Assembly (NCBI GenBank): GCA_963789215.1
Contig: CAWBJY010000012.1
Location: 124,001 to 188,000, forward strand
Direction: 5' to 3'
Origin: Phormidesmis sp963789215
Lineage (GTDB): Bacteria > Cyanobacteriota > Cyanobacteriia > Phormidesmidales > Phormidesmidaceae
Length of the DNA: 64,000 nucleotides
Below the pieces are notes generated by a model. That model saw nothing but the letters and a program-made list of their open reading frames with translations. It was not told the origin of the DNA and ran no database searches. A program made the translations under genes and the position numbers. The first letter of the stretch is position 1. The number at the start of each line of letters is the position of its first letter. This document shows, in pieces, positions 7,865 to 17,101 of the stretch.

Positions 7865-8401
7865 TTAGTTAAGTTGTACCAACGTATCGGAGACGAGGAA
7901 ATGATCTAAGTGATAAGCACGTTCTTCGGTCTTGAGCAAAATGCCTTCGTACAGGTAGCGGGTAGCTCTATCACCCAAGCTTTCTGCCTGAGCCGCATTG
8001 CGCCGCAAAACTTGAATAATTGCTTGCTCGGCCCGCAAGTCGTTTTCAACCATTTGGCGACAACCATAAGTGCCGTCGGACTCTTGTTCAAAGCAGCAAA
8101 GTTCAGCCAGGGTTCTAAAGCTAGCAACCGGTACGCCGCCGAGTCCATCTAGGCGCTCACCGATATCATGCACGTGCCCTTTGGTCGCATCATAGCTTTC
8201 TTCAAAAAACTGATGTAGCTGATAAAACTCAGCGCCTTCAACTACAAAATGATGCTTTTGGTACTGAACATAAACGCCTTGAAGGCTAGCAAGCGCAATA
8301 TTTAGCCCCTCGCAAACGGGTTCGGTAATAGATTTCTCTAACAGAATGGCGTTGTTGGCGACTTGTCCGAAAGGTGTAATAACAGCAGATGAAACAGCCA
8401 T
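7865..8401 (-). CDS. dps: Dps-family ferritin (DNA-binding protein from starved cells)
   Basis: A 178-residue four-helix-bundle mini-ferritin that oxidises and stores iron as a dodecamer, protecting DNA from Fenton chemistry. Helix A/B signature: VQYQKHHFVVEGAEFYQLH, FFEESYD, then HDIGERLDGLGGVP. These carry the His/Asp/Glu residues of the inter-subunit ferroxidase site. The start ATG 8401 follows AAGAGGA 10 bases upstream; the frame is open further 5' but that part has no homology. A cysteine-containing CCFEQESDGTYGC loop (~residue 97) is not typical of all Dps proteins. Location beside the fur genes and [2Fe-2S] protein fits iron homeostasis. Confidence 0.92.
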   Translation of the reverse strand: MAVSSAVITPFGQVANNAILLEKSITEPVCEGLNIALASLQGVYVQYQKHHFVVEGAEFYQLHQFFEESYDATKGHVHDIGERLDGLGGVPVASFRTLAELCCFEQESDGTYGCRQMVENDLRAEQAIIQVLRRNAAQAESLGDRATRYLYEGILLKTEERAYHLDHFLVSDTLVQLN

Positions 8402-8909
8402 GTTCTTAAATCCTCTTAATTTTGGTTGTCGGGCTTTAACAACAACTAGTATAGGCGCTTGTTGAGAAACCAATAATCCTTGAAAAATAAGGGTTATCCC
8501 GAAAAATTTGACAGGTATTCTCAATAGGGATAGCGGCGAAATCAGAGCATGAAACCAGCCGATCTCCTACCGATAAAGCATTCTACTGTAGCCCTCCGAA
8601 TGGCTGTTTATAAAGGCTAAAAAATCTTTATTGAGATTACTTTCTAGTTGTATTTTACTCATATCAGTAATTGATAACAGTCTGACATAATCTCATGGTT
8701 TTTCTTATTTGTCCTAATAAAAGCACTTCTCATCAAACATCTCAAAATACTCAAGAATTGCCATACACAGCTTTCAGTACAGCCTCAACCGTCAACGAAA
8801 TTTAAGAATTGCGGCGGTCACCTTTCAGCTATCTGAAAATAGCTTCTATTTATTTTCACGAGTTCTATTTATTTACACCAGTCAGCTATACCTTGGAGAT
8901 TTTTCTCAA
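8402..8909. other. Divergent intergenic region between dps and the 97-residue gene
   Basis: About 500 bp, AT-rich, without a convincing gene. A plus-strand open frame starting at 8809 only overlaps the following gene in another frame. It presumably holds promoters for both flanking genes; no repeat or hairpin stood out. Confidence 0.4.
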
Positions 8910-9203
8910 ATGTCGTCATCCAACCTTGTACCGTCATTTCGCTCGCCTGCTGATCGCCCTTGTGCCGCAGCAACCTGCGTCACCGTTTGCTGTGAGGATC
9001 GCTGGCAGGTTTATCACCGTTTGCAATCATTAGACATCGAATGCCGATGCGGCGGATTTCAACCGCTAATCGTTGATGTGAAAACGGCAGCGGACGCTAT
9101 TCAGCTCTGGAGCATTGTTAACCGAGTGTCTGGCTCTCGACAAGCTCTTATCTCAAGACTGACCCAAAGCTGGAAATTACCCTGTCCGCATCGGCGTGGC
9201 TAA
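8910..9203 (+). CDS. Small conserved cyanobacterial protein, unknown function
   Basis: A 97-residue protein with a recognisable cyanobacterial pattern: CEDRWQVYHRLQSLDIECRC, DVKTAADAIQLWSIV and SRQALISRL. It has several cysteines (ATCVTVCC, CRC) but no standard zinc ligand spacing. Start ATG 8910 is preceded by TTGGAGA 11-17 bases upstream. I believe small proteins of this type occur widely in cyanobacteria, but no function is known to me. It stands alone between dps and a minus-strand membrane protein. Confidence 0.65.
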   Translation: MSSSNLVPSFRSPADRPCAAATCVTVCCEDRWQVYHRLQSLDIECRCGGFQPLIVDVKTAADAIQLWSIVNRVSGSRQALISRLTQSWKLPCPHRRG

Positions 9204-9353
9204 ACTCGCTACGAAATATTCCGCTATATTTTAGGGAAGTAAGCGCCAGTGGTTTAACCCGTAAGTTCTACAGTGACCTCTACTCTTCCCATCTATCCTA
9301 CTAGCACCTGTAATATGGATGCTGCTTCCCAAAATCAGCGGCTCACGGTCAAA

Positions 9354-9686
9354 TCAGGCCAACTTAACAATGCCGCTCAGAATGCTCAGCCCCAATGCCA
9401 TTAAACCTGCCAAACCAACTAAGCCCAGCGCTCGACGGAAGTAGTTGACACCCTCAAAAAGTTCTTGCCAAGCCCAGGTGAATAGTGCGCCAAACGCAAT
9501 TAGTTCCGCGCCCCTCTGAAGCTGTCCGGTCGGCAGCGCGTACTGTAGAAAAGCGGCTGCAACGCCTACTAAAACGGGCAAATTGGGCGCTTGAGCAATC
9601 ACAATATTGCCTTCACTGTCTCGAAAGATACGGTCGAACAGGGTGATTGGCTTTACGGTTAGTTCTGGGTTCGATTGAGATGACAT
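9354..9686 (-). CDS. Small integral membrane protein, unknown function
   Basis: A 110-residue protein. About 40 polar N-terminal residues (LFDRIFRDSEGNIVIAQAPN) are followed by two or three hydrophobic segments: LPVLVGVAAAFLQYAL, LIAFGALFTWAWQELF, then LGLVGLAGLMALGLSIL. The composition is that of a genuine membrane protein and I suspect cyanobacterial homologues. No motif reveals a function. It is divergent from the P450 gene, about 180 bp away. Confidence 0.6.
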   Translation of the reverse strand: MSSQSNPELTVKPITLFDRIFRDSEGNIVIAQAPNLPVLVGVAAAFLQYALPTGQLQRGAELIAFGALFTWAWQELFEGVNYFRRALGLVGLAGLMALGLSILSGIVKLA

Positions 9687-9866
9687 CAGCTTTACTCTAA
9701 AAGTACAATTCGTAGCGTTGATGCTAGCGCTATATCAGGTAGCGGCACCTGTACCAAATGCTAGAAAGGGTTATGTTCTTTCCTTCGGCTCGTTCTATAG
9801 TGATTGTCGCCAGAATAGGTAAACGTCAGAATAGGTAAATAAGCCGACCTACAAGGATAAATCAGG

Positions 9867-11372
9867 ATGACTCTTAAGCCCGCAGATAAACCCGCAGATA
9901 AACCCGCAGATAAACCCGCCAATACACCTACAGATAAACCAATAGAGATATCTGCTCCAAATAGCGGCGATTTATCTGAAGAGCTGACGGGTCTTGCCAT
10001 TGACGGGCCTAAAGCCAAAGGGCTGCGCCGCCTGCTGCGAGTCTTCTATCTAATTTTGCAGCCGACCAACTACATGGACGACAACGTTCAGCGCTATGGC
10101 CCAACGTTCCAAATTGGCGCGCAGAGCGAATCGCCGCTAGTGTATGTGGGCGATCCAGAGATGGTGCGAGAGATTTTTACGCTAGATGCTAGCACCGCTG
10201 AAACGGGAAGTCGCAATCAGGTGCTTCAGCCGATGGTTGGCGATCGCTCTATTTTGCTGCTAGATGGCGACCCTCACCGCAGGCAGCGTAAACTGCTGAT
10301 GCCTCCTTTTCATGGCGATCGCCTACGGTCTTATGGCGAGCTAATTTGCGATATTACCCGCCAGGTTAGCGCCAGCTGGCAGGTAGGACAGTCGATTGTG
10401 GCACGGCCTCCGATCCAGGCGTTGACTTTAGGCGTAATTTTGCAGGCTGTTTTTGGCTTGAGAGAAGGGCCAAGGCTCTCTCAGCTACAGCAGAAAATGG
10501 GCACTTTGCTAGACTTCTTTTCGTATCCGATTAGCGCTAGCTTTTTGTTCTTCCCAGCTTTGCAAAAGGATTGGGGACTCTGGAGTCCTTGGACGAAGTT
10601 TACTCATTTAAGAGAAGACGTGCGATCGCTGATCTATGCCGAAATTCGAGAGCGGCGTCAATCTCTTAAAAACTCTCTTCAAGGCTCAGAAAGCGCTCAA
10701 ACAGAAAGGACGGATATTCTCACGCTTTTGCTGCAGTCGAGAGACGAAAATGGTGAAGCGATGAGCGACGAAGAACTTCATGACGAACTGGTTACGCTAT
10801 TGCTAGCCGGACATGAAACCACGGCTTCTGCTATTGTTTGGGCGCTGTATTGGATTCATTACTTGCCAGAGGTTCATGGCAAGCTACGCGCAGAACTCGC
10901 AGAACTTGGCCCTCAGCCTGACCCAGCGGCTATCCTACAGCTTCCCTACTTGAATGCGCTGTGCCTAGAGACCCTGCGAATCTATCCAATTACGCCGACA
11001 ACGTTTGTGCGAGTGTTGCGATCGCCTCGCACTATTGCTGGCCATCACTTCAAAGCCGGAACCGCCTTAATGCCTGCGACCTATATCATTCACCAGCGTC
11101 CGGATATCTACCCAGAACCCAAACAATTTCGCCCCGAGCGATTTCTAGAACGTCAGTTTGCCCCTCACGAATTTCTGCCCTTTGGCGGTGGTCATCGGCG
11201 CTGCATTGGCTCCGCGCTAGCAATGATGGAGCTTAAGCTCAGCGTAGCTACGCTGCTGCAGGACTTCGATTTAGCGCTCGTACGGCCTCGCGCACTGCGG
11301 CCCGCTCGCCGGGGACTAACGATGGCTCCGCCTGCTTCTATGCGGTTCAAAGTGCGCTCAAAGCAAACTTAA
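9867..11372 (+). CDS. Cytochrome P450 (CYP110-like)
   Basis: A 501-residue haem monooxygenase. It has the I-helix oxygen-activation motif AGHETT (~residue 313), the K-helix ETLR (~365), the PERFLE region, and the haem loop FGGGHRRCIG with the axial cysteine at ~445. Overall similarity is to the CYP110-type P450s common in cyanobacteria, which hydroxylate fatty acids or alkanes; this substrate guess is inference. The first ~20 residues are four repeats of KPAD/KPAN encoded by a 12-bp tandem repeat, followed by ~25 low-complexity residues before the catalytic fold starts. No redox partner is adjacent. It could tailor the lipopeptide made 40 kb away, but nothing links them directly. Confidence 0.93.
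   Translation: MTLKPADKPADKPADKPANTPTDKPIEISAPNSGDLSEELTGLAIDGPKAKGLRRLLRVFYLILQPTNYMDDNVQRYGPTFQIGAQSESPLVYVGDPEMVREIFTLDASTAETGSRNQVLQPMVGDRSILLLDGDPHRRQRKLLMPPFHGDRLRSYGELICDITRQVSASWQVGQSIVARPPIQALTLGVILQAVFGLREGPRLSQLQQKMGTLLDFFSYPISASFLFFPALQKDWGLWSPWTKFTHLREDVRSLIYAEIRERRQSLKNSLQGSESAQTERTDILTLLLQSRDENGEAMSDEELHDELVTLLLAGHETTASAIVWALYWIHYLPEVHGKLRAELAELGPQPDPAAILQLPYLNALCLETLRIYPITPTTFVRVLRSPRTIAGHHFKAGTALMPATYIIHQRPDIYPEPKQFRPERFLERQFAPHEFLPFGGGHRRCIGSALAMMELKLSVATLLQDFDLALVRPRALRPARRGLTMAPPASMRFKVRSKQT
9876..9935 (+). repeat. 12-bp tandem repeat in the P450 5' end
   Basis: AAGCCCGCAGAT / AAACCCGCAGAT units repeated about four times with small changes, encoding KPADKPADKPADKPAN. In-frame expansion of a disordered leader. 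Confidence 0.8.
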
Positions 11373-11511
11373 CTTGCTTACTTTCAGTTTATGGTGAGGC
11401 AACATTCTACCGACAGCTAGCCCAAGTAGCCCTTATCCATCTTTATCTCGAAATACACCTTCTAGCTCTAGCATCACGGTAATTCTGTTACGATCCTAGC
11501 AACCTATTGAA

Positions 11512-11556
11512 TTGTTTTTTTTGGAGACTGTTTTTTGGAAATTGTTTTTTGGAGGC
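11512..11556 (+). repeat. Triplicated TGTTTTTTGGA element before the PAP-like gene
   Basis: Three copies of (T/C)TGTTTTTTGGA(G/A) in tandem, about 14-16 bp each. The last contributes the GGAGG ribosome binding site of the gene at 11567. Confidence 0.7.
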
Positions 11557-11566
11557 TAGACTTAAG

Positions 11567-12370
11567 ATGGACTCAGCGCTACTAGAAATCCCGTTTGAAC
11601 CGGCTGTCATCGCAAAGGCAGACACCTCCAGCTTAAAGTCTAGCTTGTTGAAACAGGTGGAAGCGAAAGACACAGAGCCGATGGGCAAAAAAGTCCGGTT
11701 TGCGAACGAGACATTGATGCCACTGTTCGACGAGCTAGAGAAACGCAATCCCACCCCTGAATTAGAACAACAGATTTCGCTCTTAAAAGGGGTTTGGTTT
11801 CCAGTTTGGTCTACTAATCCTTTTCAGGACATCCTGCCAGGACGAGTGCACCATGAGTCGTACCAAATCTTTGACGATAACGGCTACTATGCGAATTTAG
11901 CCCGGTATAAGCCTGGGCAGAAAAGCCCGATTCTAAGCTGGTTTTCGCGTTGGTTACTGAGCTACGATTTGATGATTATGCAGAGTTATTCTGTTCAAAC
12001 TCAAGCTGCCGAGGAATCTGCTGGAGAAGCTGCCGATTTGCTCGAACCAAACCAAACAAATCAAGACTATTGGAACATTCAAAATGTTTCTATCCAGCAA
12101 GCTCTACGCTTTGGATCTATCTCTTTTAGTGCTGAAACTGCTCAAGCTTGGTTCAATAAAGCAGTTGCTAAGCAGAAGTCGCCTCAGCTTCGATCGCCGG
12201 CTGCCCCGCCAACTCAACAGAATCGCATTGCGGCGAAGCAGTACCAGCAAATATCCAAAGCTAGACCGCGATTAGACAACCTGTATATCGACCAAGAATT
12301 TCGCCTAGTCAAAACTCAACGCGAGAAGTCTCAGCGCCCTTCATATACGGTAGCGGTGCGATTGGGCTAA
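11567..12370 (+). CDS. PAP/fibrillin-like lipid-associated protein (probable)
   Basis: A 267-residue soluble protein. The central block (LLKGVWFPVWSTNPFQDILPGR, ESYQIFDDNGYYANLARY) and the later QNVSIQQALRFG resemble the plastid lipid-associated protein (PAP/fibrillin) family of chloroplasts and cyanobacteria. Those proteins bind lipids at thylakoids or plastoglobules. The C-terminal ~60 residues are basic and Gln/Pro-rich. The start is ATG 11567, with GGAGG 12-16 bases upstream; a TTG 60 bases earlier would add low-quality sequence. Family assignment is by overall pattern and moderately sure. Confidence 0.6.
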   Translation: MDSALLEIPFEPAVIAKADTSSLKSSLLKQVEAKDTEPMGKKVRFANETLMPLFDELEKRNPTPELEQQISLLKGVWFPVWSTNPFQDILPGRVHHESYQIFDDNGYYANLARYKPGQKSPILSWFSRWLLSYDLMIMQSYSVQTQAAEESAGEAADLLEPNQTNQDYWNIQNVSIQQALRFGSISFSAETAQAWFNKAVAKQKSPQLRSPAAPPTQQNRIAAKQYQQISKARPRLDNLYIDQEFRLVKTQREKSQRPSYTVAVRLG

Positions 12371-12372
12371 AA

Positions 12373-13176
12373 TCACAGCCCGCCCGTAATGTCTAGATTG
12401 AACCCTGTAATATAGCTAGCCTCGTCGCTCAAAAGAAAGGCAACGCCGTTGGCGACTTCTTCTAAACTGCCCAGGCGACGCATCGGCACGGAATTGATCA
12501 TTTGTTGTTCTACTACTTTAGGATTAGCATCAAAATACTGAGAGCCAACGCCTGCTTGCAGCTCAGTTTGCCGCGTCCACATCATGCCAGGGCCAATGAG
12601 AGCAGGCGATAGGGCATTTACTCGAATGTTGTGCGGAGCCAGATCTTTGGCGGCAGTTTGGGTCATACCGACCACGGCAAATTTGGAGGCGGCGTAGGCC
12701 AGCATATTAGCCGGGCCATCGACCCCAGCATGACTAGCCATATTTACAATGGCCCCACCGCCGCTATCTCGAAGGTGCTGTGCAGCGGCCTTAAGCACAT
12801 GAAAAACGCCAATTACGTTGATGTCAATCACTTTTTGAAAGTCGGCAGCCGGATATTCGTCGGTGGTGGCAAACGCGCCCTGATAGCCCGCATTGTTGAA
12901 CACGTAGTCCACCTTGCCGACCTGCCGCACCGCGTCGGCAAAAGCTGATGTGACCGTACTCGGTTGGGTAACGTCGCAGTAAATAGTCTGAACAGATGCG
13001 CCATAGCCCTCTAGCTCTTCGGCGACCTCAGCCATTTTGTCTTTATTGATGTCTAGCAGCACAACGCCTGCACCGTTCATGGCGAACCGGCGAGCAGTCG
13101 CTTTGCCAATGTCACCCGCGCCGCCCGTGATGAGAATTGTTTTGCCCGTAAAGCTATAGGTTGTGGTAGCGCTCAT
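12373..13176 (-). CDS. Short-chain dehydrogenase/reductase (SDR)
   Basis: A 267-residue classical SDR, an NAD(P)-dependent oxidoreductase. The Rossmann motif is TGGAGDIG (~residues 19-26). The acidic residue after strand 2 (LLDIN) favours NAD. NNAG follows, then the catalytic Ser (NMASHAG) and YAASK. Start ATG 13176 with AGGAG 6-10 bases upstream is chosen over a longer frame. It ends nearly against the PAP-like gene (convergent) and follows the ABM-domain gene on the same strand by about 40 bp. The neighbouring sugar kinase and FucP-like permease suggest a sugar or polyol dehydrogenase; the substrate is not decidable. Confidence 0.88.
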   Translation of the reverse strand: MSATTTYSFTGKTILITGGAGDIGKATARRFAMNGAGVVLLDINKDKMAEVAEELEGYGASVQTIYCDVTQPSTVTSAFADAVRQVGKVDYVFNNAGYQGAFATTDEYPAADFQKVIDINVIGVFHVLKAAAQHLRDSGGGAIVNMASHAGVDGPANMLAYAASKFAVVGMTQTAAKDLAPHNIRVNALSPALIGPGMMWTRQTELQAGVGSQYFDANPKVVEQQMINSVPMRRLGSLEEVANGVAFLLSDEASYITGFNLDITGGL

Positions 13177-13214
13177 AAGGTCTCCTAAAAAATAACTGAC
13201 TAATAGCTGCTGCG

Positions 13215-13508
13215 CTAGCAAAAAGGGTCAACAAAATAAACCTTAGACGCACCCCCTTCAGCAATCTCCTTTAAAGCCTCGTTGAACTTCTGTACATGGT
13301 CGGCAGTAATATGCAATTGAAAAGCAGCTTCATCGTCATAGACTTCTAAGAATTGAAAAGCCCCTTTATCGTCGCGATCGCGGTAAACATCAAACTGAGC
13401 GGTTCCCGCATCCTTCCGAACCAGCTGTGCCAGTTCACGTATCATAGATGCGAGCTTTTCTTCCTGCCCTGCCGCTGCCTTGACGGTTGCGATTACTGTT
13501 TTTGCCAT
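13215..13508 (-). CDS. ABM-domain (antibiotic biosynthesis monooxygenase-like) protein
   Basis: A 97-residue ferredoxin-like-fold protein of the ABM/YgiN superfamily: TVIATVKAAAGQEEKL, GTAQFDVYRD, FLEVYDDEAAFQLH. Members are small dimeric quinol oxygenases, haem-degrading enzymes or orphan helper proteins. It lies just upstream of the SDR, probably co-transcribed, and divergent from the PfkB kinase. The HITADH segment carries histidines, but no diagnostic active site is identifiable. Confidence 0.8.
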   Translation of the reverse strand: MAKTVIATVKAAAGQEEKLASMIRELAQLVRKDAGTAQFDVYRDRDDKGAFQFLEVYDDEAAFQLHITADHVQKFNEALKEIAEGGASKVYFVDPFC

Positions 13509-13775
13509 AGTCCTATCAGTTCTCTTCTGTTCGCTGACATTATCCTATTAGATAATTGCTCAGCGCCTCTCTGTCTGAAGACATTTGCCAGGTATTTGCA
13601 TGCACGAACTGGTTGGCTGTTGAATAGCAACGGCCAATATCTTTTCAACTTGTATCTTTTTGTATCAGGAAGCAACAATCTATCATAAGTTTTTTGTGCG
13701 ATCGCACATCTATTTTCATTACTCGTGATAGCTTCGATAAATAATTATCTCCCGCTATGGAATATCAATTGACGC

Positions 13776-14796
13776 ATGAGTACTACTACTACCCGAATTA
13801 TCTGCTTAGGTGAAATCTTGTTCGACTGCCTTGCAGATCAGATGGGCAGAGAACTCTTTGAGGTCGCTTCTTGGACTGAGTATCCAGGGGGTGCCCCGGC
13901 AAACGTAGCCTGCGCGCTGTCGAAGCTAGGTAACGCCGCCGCATTCGTTGGATGCGTTGGGCAAGACCAACCGGGCGATCGCCTGGTATCTGTATTAAAA
14001 GGAGATAGCGTCGATGTGTCGGGGATTCAACGATCTTCCCAGGCACCGACTCGAAAGGTGTACGTTACCCGGTCTTTAAAGGGCGATCGCTGCTTCGCCG
14101 GATTTGGCGAGTTCGACTCCAGTCAGTTTGCTGACACTCAGCTTACCGCCGCCGATATGCCAAAGTCTCTATTTGCGGATGCCGAGTTTTTAGTGATTGG
14201 GACATTAGAACTCGCCTATCCCAACAGCCGCCAAGCAACCCTAGCAGCCATCCGTCTAGCTAGAGAGAACCAGGTCAAAATATTTATTGACGTCAACTGG
14301 CGACCCGTGTTCTGGGACGATTCAGAGGTTGCTAAGTCGTCGATTATGACGATTCTAGAGCAGGCCGATTTGATCAAATGCACAGACGAAGAAGCTCAGT
14401 GGCTATTTGGAATGCAAGATCCAGCTGCGATCGCTAAACTTTTCCCCCAGGCTGAGGGCGTGCTGGTCACAGCAGGGGAGAAGGGCTGCGCTTATAGCTT
14501 GGGCGAGCACACAGGAGAAGTTGATATCTTCCCAATTATGGTTGTTGATACTACCGGCGCTGGCGATAGCTTTGTAGCAGGCTTTCTGCACTATTTCTGC
14601 CGCCAGAGAGAAAACGTGTCTAGCAAATGCGAAGTCGGCTAGAGATGCGGTTGTTTATGCAAGCGCGGTCGGCGCTTTAACCACGATGAAGCCGGGTGCG
14701 ATCGCCGCTCAGCCCACTGCCAAAGAAGTCGATGACTTCCTCAAACTACAGCCCGCCACGTTACAGCCTGCCAAACTACAGGCCATAGCCGCTTAA
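13776..14796 (+). CDS. PfkB-family sugar kinase (fructokinase-like), interrupted by a 3' frameshift
   Basis: A ribokinase/PfkB-family kinase, probably fructokinase. Motifs: LGEILFDCLAD start, PGGAPANVACAL substrate loop, DVNWRPVFW, TAGEKGC and the catalytic GAGDSFVAGF. The uninterrupted frame stops at TAG 14640-14642 (288 residues), soon after GAGDSFVAGFL. The missing end continues in the next frame at about 14616 as ANAKSARDAVVYASAVGALT and runs to TAA 14794-14796, where family members have exactly this sequence. A one-base insertion (or equivalent) near 14600-14620 therefore splits the gene. The extreme C-terminus has LQPA repeats. It is either a pseudogene or a sequence error. It is followed by an FucP-like permease. 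Confidence 0.85.
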
Positions 14797-14978
14797 TTTC
14801 GCAGCTACTCCTATTAACTTTGCAGCCACTCTAAGCGTGTTAAGTAAAGAGTGTTAAGTATCGTCTGGATATTCTTGTTACATAACACACATACCTCTGT
14901 TTCTTGGGACACTTGAGAGACAACGCGGCAGAGACCAAGCGGTCACCGTTCCACTTAAAAAGGTGTTCAACAAAAGAA

Positions 14979-16310
14979 ATGAGAAATATAGAATCTGAGC
15001 AGATAGGAACGCTCAAAGCAAAGTTTGTTTATCCAAACATGCGAAATGCCTTTATCTTGCTAATTACTTGCTTTGCAGCCTGGGGTGTCGCTGCAAACAT
15101 GACTGACCCACTCGTCAAAGTTTTTAGCAAAATTTTTACGATGAGTACGCTTCAAGCAGCGCTGGTTCAGTTCTGCTATTACGGTGCTTACTTTTGCTTG
15201 GCCCTTCCCGCTGCTTTTATCAACGAGCGATTCTCTTATAAAGTGGGCGTGCTCGTAGGACTTGGACTGGCCATCATCGGTGCGCTTTCGTTCTATCCAG
15301 CTAGCTTGATGATGACCTACGCCCCTTTCTTAGCCGCTTTGTTTGTCCTAGCGGCTGGCCTATCGATCTTAGAGACATCGGCTAATCCTTTTGTCATGGC
15401 GATGGGGCCAGAGAAAAGCGCGACGCGCCGATTGAACTTAGCCCAAGCCTTTAACCCCGTAGGCACCAATATAGGCGTCTTTCTAGCCGCAACTTTAATT
15501 CTGCCGCAGCTCAACCCCGCAACGGCTGAGCAAAGGGCGGCGCTGTCGGCTGATGCATTGCAAGCGATTCAGTCCGCAGAACTCAGAGCAGTGATGATTC
15601 CCTATGTTGGGATGGCCTTTGCGCTAATCGTTATCTGGTTTTTGATTGCTTCTATTAAAGTGCCTCCCTATGCCGAAGAGGTAGGGGTGGTTGACACATC
15701 GCCCGGATCGGCTTCACGGCAAGTCAACTTTGGAGCCACGCTTAAGAGACTATTTGCCAATCCGCTCTATCGCTGGGGCGTAATCGCTCAGTTTTTTAAT
15801 GTAGCCGCACAGACCTGCACCTGGACATTCACCATTCAGTATGTGCAAGAGGCCATTGGGGGAAATGAAGCGAACGCAGGCGCTTACCTTCAGTACAGTC
15901 TGCTTGTGTTTCTAGTTTCGCGCTTCATTATGACCTGGGTAATGGGATATATAAAACCAACAACATTGCTAACGGTGCTAGCACTGCTTGGAAATCTGCT
16001 ATGCGTCTATGCCGTCCTCAGCCCCGGTATCTCCGGTATTTGGGCCGTTGTCTTTGTCTCGGCTTGCCTGTCGCTACTCTTTCCAACCATCTATGGCGTT
16101 GCCCTATACGGACTAGGAGAAGATACTAAGTTTGGGGCGGCGGGTCTAGTAATGGCTATTTTGGGTGGCGCAATACTGCCACTAGTTCAGGGCGCTTTGC
16201 TAGATTCATTCGGCGCTGCCTTCTCCTACATCACACCCGCCCTCTGTTTTCTCGTTGTCGCTGGCTACGGATTCTTTACTATCAAAACAGCGAGAGTCAC
16301 GCAGATATAG
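14979..16310 (+). CDS. MFS sugar permease, FucP/GluP family
   Basis: A 443-residue transporter with 12 predicted helices. Family signatures: CFAAWGVAANMTDPLVKVF in helix 1, ETSANPFVMAMGP, and LNLAQAFNPVGTNIGV in helix 5. These are typical of the L-fucose/glucose/galactose:H+ symporters. ATG 14979 is preferred; the frame extends 25 codons upstream to a TTG without homology. It stands between the fructokinase-like gene and a HAD hydrolase on the same strand, so it probably imports the sugar that the kinase phosphorylates. Confidence 0.88.
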   Translation: MRNIESEQIGTLKAKFVYPNMRNAFILLITCFAAWGVAANMTDPLVKVFSKIFTMSTLQAALVQFCYYGAYFCLALPAAFINERFSYKVGVLVGLGLAIIGALSFYPASLMMTYAPFLAALFVLAAGLSILETSANPFVMAMGPEKSATRRLNLAQAFNPVGTNIGVFLAATLILPQLNPATAEQRAALSADALQAIQSAELRAVMIPYVGMAFALIVIWFLIASIKVPPYAEEVGVVDTSPGSASRQVNFGATLKRLFANPLYRWGVIAQFFNVAAQTCTWTFTIQYVQEAIGGNEANAGAYLQYSLLVFLVSRFIMTWVMGYIKPTTLLTVLALLGNLLCVYAVLSPGISGIWAVVFVSACLSLLFPTIYGVALYGLGEDTKFGAAGLVMAILGGAILPLVQGALLDSFGAAFSYITPALCFLVVAGYGFFTIKTARVTQI

Positions 16311-16348
16311 ACTGGGAGGATATGGACTTGGAGGATATAGACTTGGAG
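16304..16348 (+). repeat. Three 15-bp direct repeats overlapping the permease stop codon
   Basis: GATATAGACTGGGAG, GATATGGACTTGGAG and GATATAGACTTGGAG in tandem. The first contains the TAG stop of the permease. In the +1 frame the repeats read as an acidic tail (DIDWEDMDLEDIDLE). Confidence 0.8.
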
Positions 16349-16399
16349 TTCGAAGAGCAGCTTGTGAGGAGAAAACCCGATTGAAACGAAGAAAAGCTC

Positions 16400-17101
16400 A
16401 TGTATAGACCCAAGGCTATTATCTTTGATGTTAACGAGACGCTGCTCGATCTCGCTCCGCTGAAAAGCTCCGTTGGGAAAGCCCTAGGCGGGCGAGAAGA
16501 GATAGTGCCGCTGTGGTTTTCTACGATGTTGCACTACTCGCTAGTAGAGACGCTGAGCGAGAATTACCACAGCTTTGGAGATATTGGCATTGCGGCGCTG
16601 ATCATGGTGGCAGCCTCTCAAGGTATTGAGCTAGAGCGCGAGGAGGCGAAAGCTGCGATCGCGAGCCAGCTTCGTTCACTGCCGCCGCATCCAGACGTTG
16701 TAGCAGGATTAAAAGCCCTTAGCGCTGACGGCTTTCGGCTTGTCTGCCTGACTAATTCGCCTACCGCAGGGGTAGACGCTCAGCTTAAGCACGCAGGACT
16801 AACCGACCTGCTAGAAAAACACTACAGCATCGAAAGCGTCCAAAAGTACAAGCCGCATCCAGATACCTATCAGATGGTTCTAAGCGATCTGGGTATTGAA
16901 CCAGCAGAAGGGCTGATGGTGGCCGCCCACGCCTGGGATTTGGCGGGAGCTAAAAATGTCGGGTTGCAGACGGCTTTTGTCGATCGGCCCGGTGCGTTTC
17001 TCTATGCCAACGCTGCTAAGCCCGACTACCGGGTAAATGACCTTGCAGAGCTGGTGAAAGTTCTACAGCCTATGGGAGAAACCGCGCCGACAGCCCCCTA
17101 A
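16400..17101 (+). CDS. HAD-superfamily hydrolase, haloacid dehalogenase type II-like
   Basis: A 233-residue phosphatase/dehalogenase-fold protein. Motif I is IIFDVNETLLDL with nucleophile Asp10, motif II is CLTNSP, motif III Lys is in YKPHPDTY, and motif IV is VAAHAWDLAGAKNVG. The last is characteristic of 2-haloacid dehalogenase-type (type II) HAD proteins, many of which are really sugar-phosphate phosphatases. Last gene of the plus-strand carbohydrate group. Its stop overlaps the convergent rep gene stop by four bases. Confidence 0.85.
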   Translation: MYRPKAIIFDVNETLLDLAPLKSSVGKALGGREEIVPLWFSTMLHYSLVETLSENYHSFGDIGIAALIMVAASQGIELEREEAKAAIASQLRSLPPHPDVVAGLKALSADGFRLVCLTNSPTAGVDAQLKHAGLTDLLEKHYSIESVQKYKPHPDTYQMVLSDLGIEPAEGLMVAAHAWDLAGAKNVGLQTAFVDRPGAFLYANAAKPDYRVNDLAELVKVLQPMGETAPTAP

